Below, piece by piece: positions 8,205-16,330 of a DNA stretch of 64,000 bases. How positions within the stretch are numbered: position 1 is the first letter of the stretch; the number at the start of each line of letters is the position of its first letter. Below the pieces are notes generated by a model. That model searched no databases and was not told where the DNA came from. It saw only the letters and a list, made by a program, of their open reading frames with translations. The stretch is from Stenotrophomonas acidaminiphila (lineage in GTDB: Bacteria; Pseudomonadota; Gammaproteobacteria; Xanthomonadales; Xanthomonadaceae): positions 1 through 64,000 of the forward strand of contig NZ_LDJO01000007.1 of NCBI RefSeq assembly GCF_001431595.1, given 5' to 3'. Made by a program: the position numbers and the translations under genes.

Positions 8205-8944
8205 GCGTGCGCCGCCTGGTCCTGGCCATCCAGTTCCTGACCCGGCTGCCGACGCCCCAGGTCAAGGACTTCCGCGACGACGACCTCAGCCGTGCGGCGG
8301 TGTACTACCCGCTGGTCGGTGTGATCATCGGCGCGCTGCTGGCCGCGCCGTTGTACCTGCTCGGCGACCGGCCCTGGCTGGCCGGCGTGCTCACGCTGCT
8401 GGCGTGGGTGTGGGTGACCGGCGCGCTGCACCTGGACGGGCTGGGTGATGTCGCCGATGCCTTCGGCGCCGCGCACCGCGACCCGCAGCGTTTCCTTGAA
8501 GTGCTCAAGGACCCGCACATGGGCGTGTTCGGCGTGGTCACCCTGGTGATGCAGCTGCTGCTCAAGTTCGTGCTGCTGGCCGAGCTGTCGGCCAGCCCGC
8601 TGTGGTACGGCATCGTGCTGGTGCCGGCGTGGGCGCGCTGGGGCACGCTGTGGTGGAGCCGGTTGTTGCCGTCGCTGCACGGTGCGGGCATGGCCGAACG
8701 CTTTTCATGGCAGCTGAGCCTGCGCTCGATGTGGGTGTGGGCGCTGCTGCTGGCAGTGGTCACCGCCTTCGTGGCCTGGCCGCTGCTGCTTGCGCTGCCG
8801 CTGGTGGCGCTGATCGCGGCCTGGTGGCGGCGCCGGCTGGGCGGTATTTCCGGCGACTGCCTGGGCGCCAGCGTCGAGGTCACCGAAAGCCTGCTGCTGC
8901 TGGCACTGGTGCTGCTGGGCGGGGTCGAACGGGTACTGCCGTAG
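8201..8944 (+). CDS. cobS: Adenosylcobinamide-GDP ribazoletransferase (cobalamin synthase)
   Basis: This integral inner-membrane protein of 247 residues joins adenosylcobinamide-GDP with alpha-ribazole (phosphate) in the last step of cobalamin assembly. It has the CobS signature near the N-terminus (FLTRLPTP), the conserved acidic HLDGLGDVADAFG segment (likely Mg-binding) and several hydrophobic helices. The C-terminal GGISGDCLGASVEVTE motif is also typical. The start is a GTG overlapping the cobC stop (GTGA). It converges on the TfoX-like gene with an 18-bp gap. Confidence 0.95.
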   Translation: MSVRRLVLAIQFLTRLPTPQVKDFRDDDLSRAAVYYPLVGVIIGALLAAPLYLLGDRPWLAGVLTLLAWVWVTGALHLDGLGDVADAFGAAHRDPQRFLEVLKDPHMGVFGVVTLVMQLLLKFVLLAELSASPLWYGIVLVPAWARWGTLWWSRLLPSLHGAGMAERFSWQLSLRSMWVWALLLAVVTAFVAWPLLLALPLVALIAAWWRRRLGGISGDCLGASVEVTESLLLLALVLLGGVERVLP

Positions 8945-8961
8945 CGGCCCGGCCGCCGGCT

Positions 8962-9336
8962 TCAGTCCTCGCCGAAACGGATCTCGCCGGTCTCGTCGCC
9001 GCCGTCGTCGAGGTCCGCATGCGGCTGCATGCGGGTCTCGCGGACCGGCCCGGCCATCTGCCCGGCGCGCGCGGCAGGCAGCCCGCCGGCCGCTGCTTCG
9101 TATTCGGAGACCAGTTGCTGGCGGCGCGCGTCGGGTACTTCCTGCCAGTGGCAGCCGACCAGCGCACCTTCCAGCGAGTAGAGCAGGTTGAGGCTGGGCT
9201 TGAAGCCGGCGCGGCGTACCTTGACGAAGGCACCGACGGCGCCCACCGCGGCCAGGTCCTCGGCGCTGCGCAACCCGACCTGGCGCAGCCACGCCGCGCT
9301 CTTGGGGCCGATGTTGCGCAGCTTGAGCGCACTCAT
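8962..9336 (-). CDS. TfoX C-terminal-domain protein
   Basis: A 124-residue protein. Residues 1-80 (LRNIGPKSAAWLRQVGLRSA, then VGAVGAFVKVRR and LYSLEGALVG) match the helix-hairpin-helix-like C-terminal domain of TfoX/Sxy competence regulators. The TfoX N-terminal domain is absent, and the acidic tail has no known motif. Stand-alone TfoX_C proteins are common; a role in competence is possible but not shown. It overlaps the end of the preceding methionine sulfoxide reductase gene by 4 nt. Confidence 0.75.
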   Translation of the reverse strand: MSALKLRNIGPKSAAWLRQVGLRSAEDLAAVGAVGAFVKVRRAGFKPSLNLLYSLEGALVGCHWQEVPDARRQQLVSEYEAAAGGLPAARAGQMAGPVRETRMQPHADLDDGGDETGEIRFGED

Positions 9337-9815
9337 GCCAGCGCCTCGACGAACACCCGGGCGATGGCCTCCAGCCCCGCCTGGTCGTCGGCGTCGAAGC
9401 GCGAGGTGACCGGGCTGTCGAGGTCGAACACGCCGACCAGCGCGCCGCCATGGACCAGCGGCACCACCAGTTCCGAGCGCGAGGCCGAGTCGCAGGCAAT
9501 ATGGCCGGGGAAGGCATCCACGTCGTCCACGCGCTGGGTCTGGCGGGTGCTGGCGGCTGCCCCGCACACGCCCTTGTGCAGCGGGATGCGCACGCAGGCC
9601 GGCAAGCCCTGGAACGGGCCGACCACCAGCTCGGTGCCATCGAAGAAATAGAAACCCACCCAGTTGAGTTGCGGCAGCGCGTGGTACACCAGTGCCGACA
9701 GGTTGGCGGCATTGGCGATGCGGTCGCTCTCGCCGTGGACCAGGGCGCGTGCCTGTGCCAGCAACTGGGCGTACTGTTCCGGCTTGCTGCCGGTGAGCGT
9801 TGTGGAACTGAACAT
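9333..9815 (-). CDS. msrC: Free methionine (R)-sulfoxide reductase (GAF domain)
   Basis: This single-GAF-domain protein of 160 residues reduces free Met-R-sulfoxide. The sequence shows the signature NWVGFYFFDG, PFQGLPACVRIPLHKGVCG and HIACDSASRSELVVPL, with the three cysteines characteristic of the family active site. The GVFDLDSP strand closes the GAF core. The length matches the E. coli enzyme. It is cytosolic and part of oxidative stress defence, cotranscribed with the TfoX-like gene through an ATGA overlap. Confidence 0.88.
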   Translation of the reverse strand: MFSSTTLTGSKPEQYAQLLAQARALVHGESDRIANAANLSALVYHALPQLNWVGFYFFDGTELVVGPFQGLPACVRIPLHKGVCGAAASTRQTQRVDDVDAFPGHIACDSASRSELVVPLVHGGALVGVFDLDSPVTSRFDADDQAGLEAIARVFVEALA

Positions 9816-9933
9816 GGGGCGAAGTCTAACCGTTGCGCCCCCGCGATGGTGTCCGCTGGGGGCGGCAGCGCCCGTTGCGCGATGACCGCCCGGGGCACGC
9901 CATCGCGCTTGATGGCGTGCGGTGAAACGTCGG

Positions 9934-9976
9934 GAAAAGAAAGACCCGGCAACGGGAGAGAGCTCGTTGCCGGGTC
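9934..9976 (-). terminator. Rho-independent terminator after the phasin gene
   Basis: A perfect 12-bp stem (9965-9976 with 9943-9954, 10-nt loop) is followed on the minus strand by TTTCTTTT. Its position just past the phasin stop codon makes it that gene's terminator. Confidence 0.88.
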
Positions 9977-10022
9977 CGGACAGGGCGCGGGGGAGGGGGA
10001 TCCGCGCGCTGTTGAGGGGGAG

Positions 10023-10391
10023 TCAGCGGGTCTTGGTGCCTTGGTGCTTGCCGTTGCCGGCCTGGAAGGGCTGCCGTGCCAGTTCGGCCAGCGCCTGTCC
10101 GGTCTGCAGCCCGAGCCCGGCGATCTCCTGCCCGGCCGAGGCCAGCCGCTGCAGGTTTTCCCGGGCTATCCGCAGGCCCTTGGGCAGCAGCGATGGCAGG
10201 TCGGCCGCCGGGTCGGGATGGACCAGCTCGCCGAGGAAGCCGGCGGTGGCGTTGGCATTGCGCTCGAAGGTACGCAGCTGCACGCCGAACGCGCTCTCCG
10301 CGTTTTCCAGTGCCAGCCGGTTGGCGCGATGGGCCAGTGCCGCGAACTGCCGGGTGTAGTCGCTGAAACCGTCGTCGAACCGGGCGGACAT
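10023..10391 (-). CDS. Phasin-family protein
   Basis: A predicted all-helical, soluble protein of 122 residues. It has amphipathic segments such as TRQFAALAHRANRLALENAE and a lysine/glutamine-rich tail, like the phasin_2 family that coats polyhydroxyalkanoate granules. I chose the start at 10391 because GGAG precedes it by 7 nt; an upstream in-frame ATG at 10436 lacks this. No PHA synthase gene is in the window, so a granule role is uncertain. The gene has its own strong terminator. Confidence 0.7.
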   Translation of the reverse strand: MSARFDDGFSDYTRQFAALAHRANRLALENAESAFGVQLRTFERNANATAGFLGELVHPDPAADLPSLLPKGLRIARENLQRLASAGQEIAGLGLQTGQALAELARQPFQAGNGKHQGTKTR

Positions 10392-10483
10392 GCCGTTGCT
10401 CCGTCGTTTGTTGCGACGCAGCATAACGTTCGCCATGGCGGCGCGGAAGTCCGGTGCCTGCGGCCGCCGGGGAATCGTTCAGC

Positions 10484-10840
10484 TCAGATGCCGCGGTAGC
10501 GGCAGCCGGAGGTGCAGGTCTCGTGCACGGTCACCGCGCTGAGCTGCGGCAGAACCGGCTGGAGCCGGTCCCAGATCCAGATCGCCAGGCGCTCGCTGGT
10601 GGGGTTTTCCAGCCCGGGGATGTCGTTGAGGTAATGGTGGTCGAGCTGCTCGTAGAGCGGCTGGAAGGCGGCCTTGATGTCGCCGAAGTCCATCACCCAG
10701 CCGGACTCGGCGCCGGGTTCGCCGCTGACTTCCAGGCGCACGCGGAACGAGTGCCCGTGCAGGCGCGCGCACTTGTGGCCGGCGGGAACGTTGGGCAGCC
10801 GGTGGGCGGCCTCGAGGGTGAAGTCTTTGAAGATGTCCAT
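10484..10840 (-). CDS. queD: 6-carboxy-5,6,7,8-tetrahydropterin synthase
   Basis: QueD converts dihydroneopterin triphosphate to 6-carboxytetrahydropterin in the queuosine/7-deazaguanine pathway. The 118-residue length is normal for the family. The zinc ligands (His13 in EAAHRLP, His28 and His30 in RLHGHSF), catalytic Cys24 ([10 protein letters not shown]) and the VMDFGDIK and LDHHYLND motifs are all present. The homologous eukaryotic enzyme (PTPS) lacks this bacterial context. The gene stands alone; other que genes are not nearby. Confidence 0.93.
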   Translation of the reverse strand: MDIFKDFTLEAAHRLPNVPAGHKCARLHGHSFRVRLEVSGEPGAESGWVMDFGDIKAAFQPLYEQLDHHYLNDIPGLENPTSERLAIWIWDRLQPVLPQLSAVTVHETCTSGCRYRGI

Positions 10841-10903
10841 GACGCGATTGTAGTAGCCGGTGGGCGTGTGCCGGGTGTCCGGCGGGCGCAGGCGGGGTCA
10901 ACG

Positions 10904-10933
10904 GCGAACGGCCGCAATGCGGCCGTTCGCTAC
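10904..10933 (-). repeat. GTAG-flanked palindrome (SMAG/REP-like)
   Basis: On the minus strand, GTAG (10933-10930) is followed by an 11-bp perfect stem (CGAACGGCCGC and its complement) around ATT. It lies in the gap between queD and rhlE. GTAG at the base of a short imperfect or perfect stem defines SMAG repeats described from Stenotrophomonas maltophilia. I found one copy, so assignment to that family is tentative. Confidence 0.5.
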
Positions 10934-10950
10934 GGGTCCAGTCGGGTCGG

Positions 10951-12360
10951 TCAGACCGCGCTGTTGGGCTGCGGCGCCTTGCCGCGGCCACGGCCGCCAC
11001 GGCGGCGGCGTGCGGCGCCGGCCGGCTGGCCTTCGCGGCGCTGGCCGTTGTTCTCGCCACGCGGGGCGCCGGACGGCGCACCCGCCCCGCCACGGCGCTG
11101 GCCCGGCGCGGCGTCGCGGTGGCCACCGGGGCGGCCGCCATTGCCGCGGCGCGGCGGACGTTCGCCGCCGGGCTGCTCGGCCTTGCCCGGGGCACTGTTG
11201 CCCCAGCGGATCGGCGTGTGCGGCTCGAAGCCCGGCACGTCGCGGATGTCCATGTCGCGGTCCAGCAGGCGCACGATCTGGCGCAGGTACTTGGCATCTT
11301 CCTGCGCCACCAGCGAAACCGCCTGGCCGCTGGCGCCGTTGCGGCCGGTACGGCCGATGCGGTGCACGTAATCCTCGGCCACCATCGGCAGGTCGTAGTT
11401 GATGACCTTGGGCAGCTCGTTGATGTCGATGCCACGCGCGGCGATGTCGGTGGCCACCAGCACGGTGACGCGGCCGGCCTTGAAGTCGCCCAGTGCGCGC
11501 AGGCGCTGGCTCTGGCTCTTGTTGCCGTGGATCGCCGCGGTCTTGATGCCGGACTTGTCCAGGAACGTGGCCAGCTTGTCGCTGCCGTGCTTGGTCTTGG
11601 CGAACACCAGGGTCTGCTCGCGCGAGTCCTGCGCCAGCAGGTGCAGCAGCAGTTCGCGCTTGCGCCCGGCGTCGACCGGGTGCACGCGGTGGGCGATGGT
11701 CTCGGCCACGGTGTTGCGCGGGGTCACCATCACCTCGCGCGGGTTGCGCATGAACTCCAGCGCCAGCTGCTTGATCGGGTCGGCGAAGGTGGCCGAGAAC
11801 AGCAGGGTCTGCCGGTTCTGCTTGGGCAGCTTGGCCAGGATGCGCTTGATCGATGGCAGGAAGCCCATGTCGAGCATGCGGTCGGCTTCGTCCAGCACCA
11901 GCACCTCGATGCCGGACAGGTCGATGCTGCGGCGCTCCAGGTGGTCGATCAGGCGGCCCGGGCAGGCCACCAGCAGGTCCACGCCACGGCGCAGGATGTC
12001 GAGCTGGTTGCCCATGCCGACGCCGCCGTAGATGCAGGTGCTGGGGATGCGCAGGTACTTGCTGTAGCCGCGCAGGCTGTCATGCACCTGGGTGGCCAGT
12101 TCGCGGGTGGGGGTCAGGATCAGCGCACGCGGCCGGCGCGGGCCGTTGCGCACTTCCTGCGCCGAGGTGGCCAGGTGTTGCAGCAGCGGCAGGCCGAACG
12201 CGGCGGTCTTGCCGGTGCCGGTCTGTGCGCCGGCCAGCAGGTCGTGGCCTTCCAGCACCAGCGGGATGGCCTGCTGCTGGATCGGGGTGGGGTTTTCGTA
12301 ACCCTGCTCGGCGAGCGCGCGCAGCAGGAAGGGCGCAAGGCCCAGATCTTCGAACGACAT
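10951..12360 (-). CDS. rhlE: DEAD-box ATP-dependent RNA helicase RhlE
   Basis: This 469-residue RNA helicase carries the Q motif (TPIQQQAIP), Walker A AQTGTGKT (Lys51), PTRELA, DEAD in VLVLDEADRMLDMGF, SAT, and helicase-C motifs ending HRIGRTGRNG. A low-complexity Arg/Gly-rich tail (about residues 390-469) is typical of RhlE and probably adds RNA affinity. It works in ribosome assembly, RNA decay or cold adaptation. GGAG lies about 6 nt before the ATG. A possible promoter lies about 255 nt upstream, implying a long leader. Confidence 0.93.
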   Translation of the reverse strand: MSFEDLGLAPFLLRALAEQGYENPTPIQQQAIPLVLEGHDLLAGAQTGTGKTAAFGLPLLQHLATSAQEVRNGPRRPRALILTPTRELATQVHDSLRGYSKYLRIPSTCIYGGVGMGNQLDILRRGVDLLVACPGRLIDHLERRSIDLSGIEVLVLDEADRMLDMGFLPSIKRILAKLPKQNRQTLLFSATFADPIKQLALEFMRNPREVMVTPRNTVAETIAHRVHPVDAGRKRELLLHLLAQDSREQTLVFAKTKHGSDKLATFLDKSGIKTAAIHGNKSQSQRLRALGDFKAGRVTVLVATDIAARGIDINELPKVINYDLPMVAEDYVHRIGRTGRNGASGQAVSLVAQEDAKYLRQIVRLLDRDMDIRDVPGFEPHTPIRWGNSAPGKAEQPGGERPPRRGNGGRPGGHRDAAPGQRRGGAGAPSGAPRGENNGQRREGQPAGAARRRRGGRGRGKAPQPNSAV

Positions 12361-12615
12361 GGAAACTCCGCAATATGGGGACGCGCCGGCCCGGATGGGT
12401 CTGCGCTGCCGGTCATGGCGACCGGTCGGCTCGGAGCGTTCCCGTAAAACCGCGCTGCGAGATCATGGGTGCGACCAGCGCAAGGCGCGCTGGCCGGAAT
12501 GCGAGACGAATGGCGTCGGAATGGGGGCGGGCGGGCGGACCGGGCGACGAGGCCTGCGGTCCTGCGCCGCCGGCGATCCCGGAAGGGAAACGGACGGCCG
12601 CTGGCAGACCGCGAT

Positions 12616-12644
12616 AGTCTAAGGGATGTTCGGGAACGGCACAA
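12616..12644 (-). promoter_or_regulatory. Candidate sigma-70 promoter of rhlE
   Basis: On the minus strand, TTGTGC (12644-12639) and TAGACT (12621-12616) are separated by exactly 17 nt. The transcript would carry a leader of about 250 nt before the rhlE start. Match quality is moderate. Confidence 0.4.
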
Positions 12645-12799
12645 AAATCCCTGTTCAGGTACGGTCGGGGGCGCGGGTTCCCGATCGGCCCGGCAGGGCG
12701 CGGTGCCGTCGCTGGTTGCCGCGCGGCACCCGGTGGCGCGGCAGCCGGGTGGATTCCCGGCAGTGCCCGCGTGGCGCTGGTCGCCGCCGGACTATTCGT

Positions 12800-12805
12800 T
12801 ACAAT
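12800..12805 (+). promoter_or_regulatory. Candidate -10 element of the FAH-family gene
   Basis: TACAAT lies 36 nt before the start codon in an AT-rich patch. No -35 element is apparent. Confidence 0.35.
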
Positions 12806-12841
12806 CGAAACTTGTTTCCCGCCCCTGGACTGGACGCTCCG

Positions 12842-13831
12842 ATGAAGCTTGGTTCCCTGAAGGAAGGTGGCCGCGACGGCACCCTGATCGTGGTCTCGCG
12901 TGACCTGGCCCGTGCCGTGCGCGCCACCGGCATCGCCGCCACCCTGCAGCAGGCGCTGGAGGACTGGTCCAACGTCGCGCCGCGGCTGAACGCGCTGTCC
13001 GAGTCGCTCAACCACGGCGATGCCGATGGCGTGTTCGACCTGGACATGCAGGCGCTGGCCGCACCGCTGCCGCGCGCGTACGAGTTCGTCGATGGCAGCG
13101 CCTACCTGCCGCACGTGGCACGGGTACGCAAGGCACGCGGCGCCGAGGTCCCGGAGAGCTTCTACACCGATCCGCTGATGTACCAGGCCACCAGCGCCGG
13201 CTTCTATGGCCCGCGCGACGCGGTCAAGGTGGTCAGCGAGGACTACGGCATCGACCTGGAAGCCGAGATCGTGGTGATCACCGACGACGTGCCGATGGCG
13301 GTGACGCCGGAGCAGGCCGCCGGCCACATCCAGCTGGTCGGCCTGGTCAACGACGTCAGCCTGCGCAACCTGATCCCGGCCGAACTGGCCAAGGGCTTCG
13401 GCTTCCTGCAGTCCAAGCCGCGTTCGGCGCTGAGCCCGGTATTCGTCACCCCGGACGAACTGGGCGAGGCCTGGCAGGGCAGCAAGGTGCACCTGCCGCT
13501 GGTGACCCACATCAATGGCGAATGGTTCGGCGCGCCGGAAGCGGGCGTGGACATGCAGTTCGATTTCGCCCAGCTGGTCGCGCATGCGGCCAAGACCCGT
13601 CCGCTGTCGGCCGGCGCCATCGTCGGTTCGGGCACCATCGCCAACGAGGACACCGCGCTGGGTGCGTCCTGCTTCGCCGAGCGCCGTACCGTGGAAACCC
13701 TGCGCGACGGCAAACCGTCCACGCCGTTCATGAGCTTCGGCGACGTGGTGCGGATCGAAATGTTCGACCGCGCCGGCAACAGCATTTTCGGCGCCATCGA
13801 ACAGCGCATCGAGCAGGCCGCGCGGCCCTGA
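12842..13831 (+). CDS. Fumarylacetoacetate hydrolase-family protein
   Basis: A 329-residue FAH-superfamily C-C hydrolase. The acidic metal site lies around EDYGIDLEAEIVVIT, and conserved segments include LVNDVSLRNLIPAE and GSGTIANEDTALGASC. The following gene is maleylacetoacetate isomerase, which makes fumarylacetoacetate. It therefore most likely cleaves fumarylacetoacetate to fumarate and acetoacetate in tyrosine or homogentisate breakdown. Other FAH-family reactions (2-keto-4-pentenoate hydratase type) cannot be excluded. The ATG at 12842 is the first one matching the family N-terminus. The hppD and hmgA genes of the pathway are not in the window. Confidence 0.82.
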   Translation: MKLGSLKEGGRDGTLIVVSRDLARAVRATGIAATLQQALEDWSNVAPRLNALSESLNHGDADGVFDLDMQALAAPLPRAYEFVDGSAYLPHVARVRKARGAEVPESFYTDPLMYQATSAGFYGPRDAVKVVSEDYGIDLEAEIVVITDDVPMAVTPEQAAGHIQLVGLVNDVSLRNLIPAELAKGFGFLQSKPRSALSPVFVTPDELGEAWQGSKVHLPLVTHINGEWFGAPEAGVDMQFDFAQLVAHAAKTRPLSAGAIVGSGTIANEDTALGASCFAERRTVETLRDGKPSTPFMSFGDVVRIEMFDRAGNSIFGAIEQRIEQAARP

Positions 13832-13836
13832 GGGCG

Positions 13837-13896
13837 GCGCGCACCTTCACCGGTGCGCGCGGGTACCCGCCGACCGGCCGGGGGCATTCCCGGCCG
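13837..13896. terminator. Tandem GC-rich hairpins between the FAH gene and maiA
   Basis: A 9-bp stem (13837-13845 with 13852-13860) is followed by an 8-bp stem (13875-13882 with 13889-13896). Neither has a T-run, so they may attenuate rather than stop transcription, or stabilise the upstream mRNA. Confidence 0.3.
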
Positions 13897-13976
13897 ACGG
13901 CGCGATGGACCGACCGGCGGCACGGACGCTTCCGTCACCGGCGGGTATGGTGGCCTGCAGGCAAAAGGACATGGAC

Positions 13977-14633
13977 ATGCAACAGGCATTGACGCTCTAC
14001 AGCTACTGGCGCTCCAGCGCCGCCTACCGCGTACGCATCGGCCTGAACCTGAAAGGGCTGGACTACGCCATCGTGCCGGTGCACCTGGTGCGCGACGGCG
14101 GCCAGCAGCACGCCCCGGCGTATGCCGCGCTCAACCCGCAGGAACTGGTGCCGACGCTGTGCGATGGCGAACGCGTGCTGACGCAGTCGCTGGCGATCCT
14201 CGAGTACCTGGAGGAAACCCGCCCGCAACCGGCGCTGCTGCCGGCCGCTGCCGGCGACCGCGCGCGGGTGCGCGCGCTGGCGCAACTGGTGGCCTGCGAC
14301 ATCCATCCGCTCAACAACCTGCGCGTGCTGCAGTTCTTCGACCAGGAATGGCACGTGCCGCAGTCCGAGCGCGACGATTGGATCCTGCACTGGATGCGCA
14401 TGGGCTTTTCGGCGCTGGAGACGGCGCTGGCGGGCTCGGCGCAGACCGGCCGCTTCTGCCATGGCGACGCGCCCGGGCTGGCCGATTGCTGCCTGGTGCC
14501 GCAGCTGTACAACGCGCGTCGCTTCAACCTGGATCTGGACGCCTTTCCGACCCTGCGGCGGATCGAAGCCGCCTGTCTGGCGCTGCCGGCATTCGACCGC
14601 GCGCGGCCGGAGAACCAGCCGGACGCGGCCTGA
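13977..14633 (+). CDS. maiA: Maleylacetoacetate isomerase (zeta-class GST)
   Basis: This 218-residue glutathione-dependent enzyme isomerises maleylacetoacetate to fumarylacetoacetate. The thioredoxin-like N-domain has YWRSSAAYRVRIGL and the glutathione-binding NPQELVPTL and LTQSLAILEYLEE motifs. The helical C-domain has ACDIHPLNNLRVL. The usual zeta motif SSCxWRVRI is altered: Cys and Trp positions read Ala15 and Tyr17. AAGGA at 13965-13969 is 7 nt from the ATG at 13977 but too close to the ATG at 13971, so I prefer 13977. It acts with the FAH-family protein upstream. Confidence 0.9.
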   Translation: MQQALTLYSYWRSSAAYRVRIGLNLKGLDYAIVPVHLVRDGGQQHAPAYAALNPQELVPTLCDGERVLTQSLAILEYLEETRPQPALLPAAAGDRARVRALAQLVACDIHPLNNLRVLQFFDQEWHVPQSERDDWILHWMRMGFSALETALAGSAQTGRFCHGDAPGLADCCLVPQLYNARRFNLDLDAFPTLRRIEAACLALPAFDRARPENQPDAA

Positions 14634-14660
14634 CCTCCCCGCGCTGCAGCCGGGAGCCAC

Positions 14661-14686
14661 GCAAAAGCCCCGCCGCAGCGGGGCTT
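14661..14686 (-). terminator. Terminator shared by maiA and pilU
   Basis: AAGCCCCGC (14665-14673) pairs perfectly with GCGGGGCTT (14678-14686) around CGCA. The minus-strand reading runs into TTTTGC, so it favours pilU, while the stem can also serve maiA from the other side. Confidence 0.65.
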
Positions 14687-14716
14687 CGTGGTGCGCCATC
14701 ACGGCGGTGGTGCGCC

Positions 14717-15850
14717 TCAGAACCCGTGGGTGATCGACGCCGGTGCCGCCGCCGCGGAGAAATCCGCGTAGGGGTCGTGCTCGCCGCTGGCGCCTTCGGA
14801 CAGCCGGAACTTGAGCGCCAGGCCGTCGCGCGAATCGGCCGCGCGCAGCGCCTCCTCCTGCTCGATCACGCCCTCCTTGGCCAGCCGGAACAGGCACTGG
14901 TCGAAGCTGTGCATGCCCTCCTCCAGCGACTGTTCCATGGCCTGCTTGATCTCGTGCACCTGCCCGCGGCGCAGCAGGTCGCGGATCATCGGCGTGTTGA
15001 TCAGCACCTCGGTCGCGGGCCGGCGGCGGCCGTCGGTGCCCTTGACCAGGCGCTGACTGATCACCGCGCGCAGGTTCAGCGACAGGTTCATCAGCACGTT
15101 GCGGTGCGCGCTCTCGGGGAAGAAGTTGAGGATGCGCTCGATGGTCTGGTCGGCGTTGTTGGAGTGCAGCGTGGCCAGGCACAGGTGGCCGGTCTCGGCG
15201 AAGGCGATGGCCGCTTCCATGGTCTCGGCGTCGAGGATTTCGCCGATCAGGATCACGTCCGGCGCCTCGCGCATCGCGTTCTTCAGCGCGTTGTGGAAGG
15301 CATGGGTATCAAGCCCGACTTCGCGCTGGTTGACGATGGACTGCTTGTGCCGGTGCAGGAATTCGATCGGGTCCTCGATGGTGAGGATGTGCCCGGTGGT
15401 GGTGGCGTTGCGGTGGTCGATCATCGACGCCAGCGACGTGGACTTGCCCGAGCCGGTGGAGCCGACCACCAGCACCAGCCCACGCGGGGTCATGATCACG
15501 TCCTTGAGCACGTCCGGCAGCTTCAGTTCCTCGATCGAGGGAATCCGGTTCTTGATCGCGCGGATGACCATGCCCACTTCGCCGCGCTGCTTGAACACGT
15601 TCACGCGGAACCGGCCCACGTCGGCCAGCGCGATGGCCATGTTCAGCTCCAGGTCGCGCTCGAACTGCGGCACCTGGCCTTCGTCCATCAGCGAGTAGGC
15701 GATCTTCTTGACCATGCCCGGCGGCAGGCCGGTATTGCCCAGGGGGTACAGCTTTCCTTCGATCTTGATGTGGACCGGCGCACCCGTCGTCAGGAACATG
15801 TCCGACGCGTTTTTTTCGGTCATCAGCTTCAGGAAATAGCCGATATCCAT
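14717..15850 (-). CDS. pilU: Type IV pilus retraction ATPase accessory PilU
   Basis: This cytoplasmic hexameric ATPase of 377 residues belongs to the PilT/PilU group and assists pilus retraction in twitching motility. Walker A is GSTGSGKST (130-138), the Walker B-like segment is DVILIGEILD, and His/Asp boxes are present (FAETGHLCLATLHSNNADQ). The IGEILDAETMEAA wording and the long C-terminal tail fit PilU better than PilT. I took the start at 15850 (MDIGYFLKLM) as the family N-terminus, with GGGGAA just upstream. pilT is not adjacent. Confidence 0.88.
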   Translation of the reverse strand: MDIGYFLKLMTEKNASDMFLTTGAPVHIKIEGKLYPLGNTGLPPGMVKKIAYSLMDEGQVPQFERDLELNMAIALADVGRFRVNVFKQRGEVGMVIRAIKNRIPSIEELKLPDVLKDVIMTPRGLVLVVGSTGSGKSTSLASMIDHRNATTTGHILTIEDPIEFLHRHKQSIVNQREVGLDTHAFHNALKNAMREAPDVILIGEILDAETMEAAIAFAETGHLCLATLHSNNADQTIERILNFFPESAHRNVLMNLSLNLRAVISQRLVKGTDGRRRPATEVLINTPMIRDLLRRGQVHEIKQAMEQSLEEGMHSFDQCLFRLAKEGVIEQEEALRAADSRDGLALKFRLSEGASGEHDPYADFSAAAAPASITHGF

Positions 15851-15943
15851 GGAAGGTTCCCCAAGCAGGAGCCACCCGGCGTTGCAAGCACGTGGCAGCC
15901 TTGACGACAATGGCCGTGCTCAACTTTCCGCGACGGCTCCCCA

Positions 15944-16330
15944 ATGAAACCTAGCTTCGCACACTTACGACGTTTCCTGTATGTGACCGCGTGCGCATCT
16001 GCGCTCTGTGCCAGCGCGATGGCGCAGGACCCGGCCGCGGCCGACCTGCTTGCCGCCCAGCAGGCGGTCGAACGCGCCGACCGCGCCGATGCCGACCAGT
16101 ACGCGCCGGACACCATCGCCCTGGCCCGGCAGCAGCTGGAGCAGGCCCAGCGCGCGGCCGGCGACCGCCGCGAGCGCAAGCAGGCGCCACTGCTGGCACA
16201 GCGTGCCGCGGTCGACGCCGACCTTGCACGGGCCCAGAGCGAGGAGGCCGTGGCGCTGGCCATGCTGGCCCAGCGCAGGGCCGAAGTGGAGCGCCTGCAA
16301 CGCCAGCTGGCGACCGGGGAGGGACACTGA
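15944..16330 (+). CDS. DUF4398-domain exported protein
   Basis: A 128-residue protein with a signal peptide (about residues 1-27, ending SAMA), then an Ala/Arg/Gln-rich helical region with the DUF4398 pattern (AADLLAAQQAVERADRADA, then YAPDTIALARQQL). Function is unknown. Its stop overlaps the start of an OmpA-family gene (TGATG), a pairing that suggests a periplasmic coiled-coil partner of a peptidoglycan-binding protein. Confidence 0.75.
   Translation: MKPSFAHLRRFLYVTACASALCASAMAQDPAAADLLAAQQAVERADRADADQYAPDTIALARQQLEQAQRAAGDRRERKQAPLLAQRAAVDADLARAQSEEAVALAMLAQRRAEVERLQRQLATGEGH

Larger units (their letters stand above)
12361..12841. other. 480-bp divergent promoter region of rhlE and the FAH-family gene
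   Basis: I found no gene here; open frames lack ribosome binding sites and family resemblance. It holds a candidate rhlE promoter (12616-12644, minus) and a candidate -10 element for the hydrolase gene (12800-12805, plus). Confidence 0.6.
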
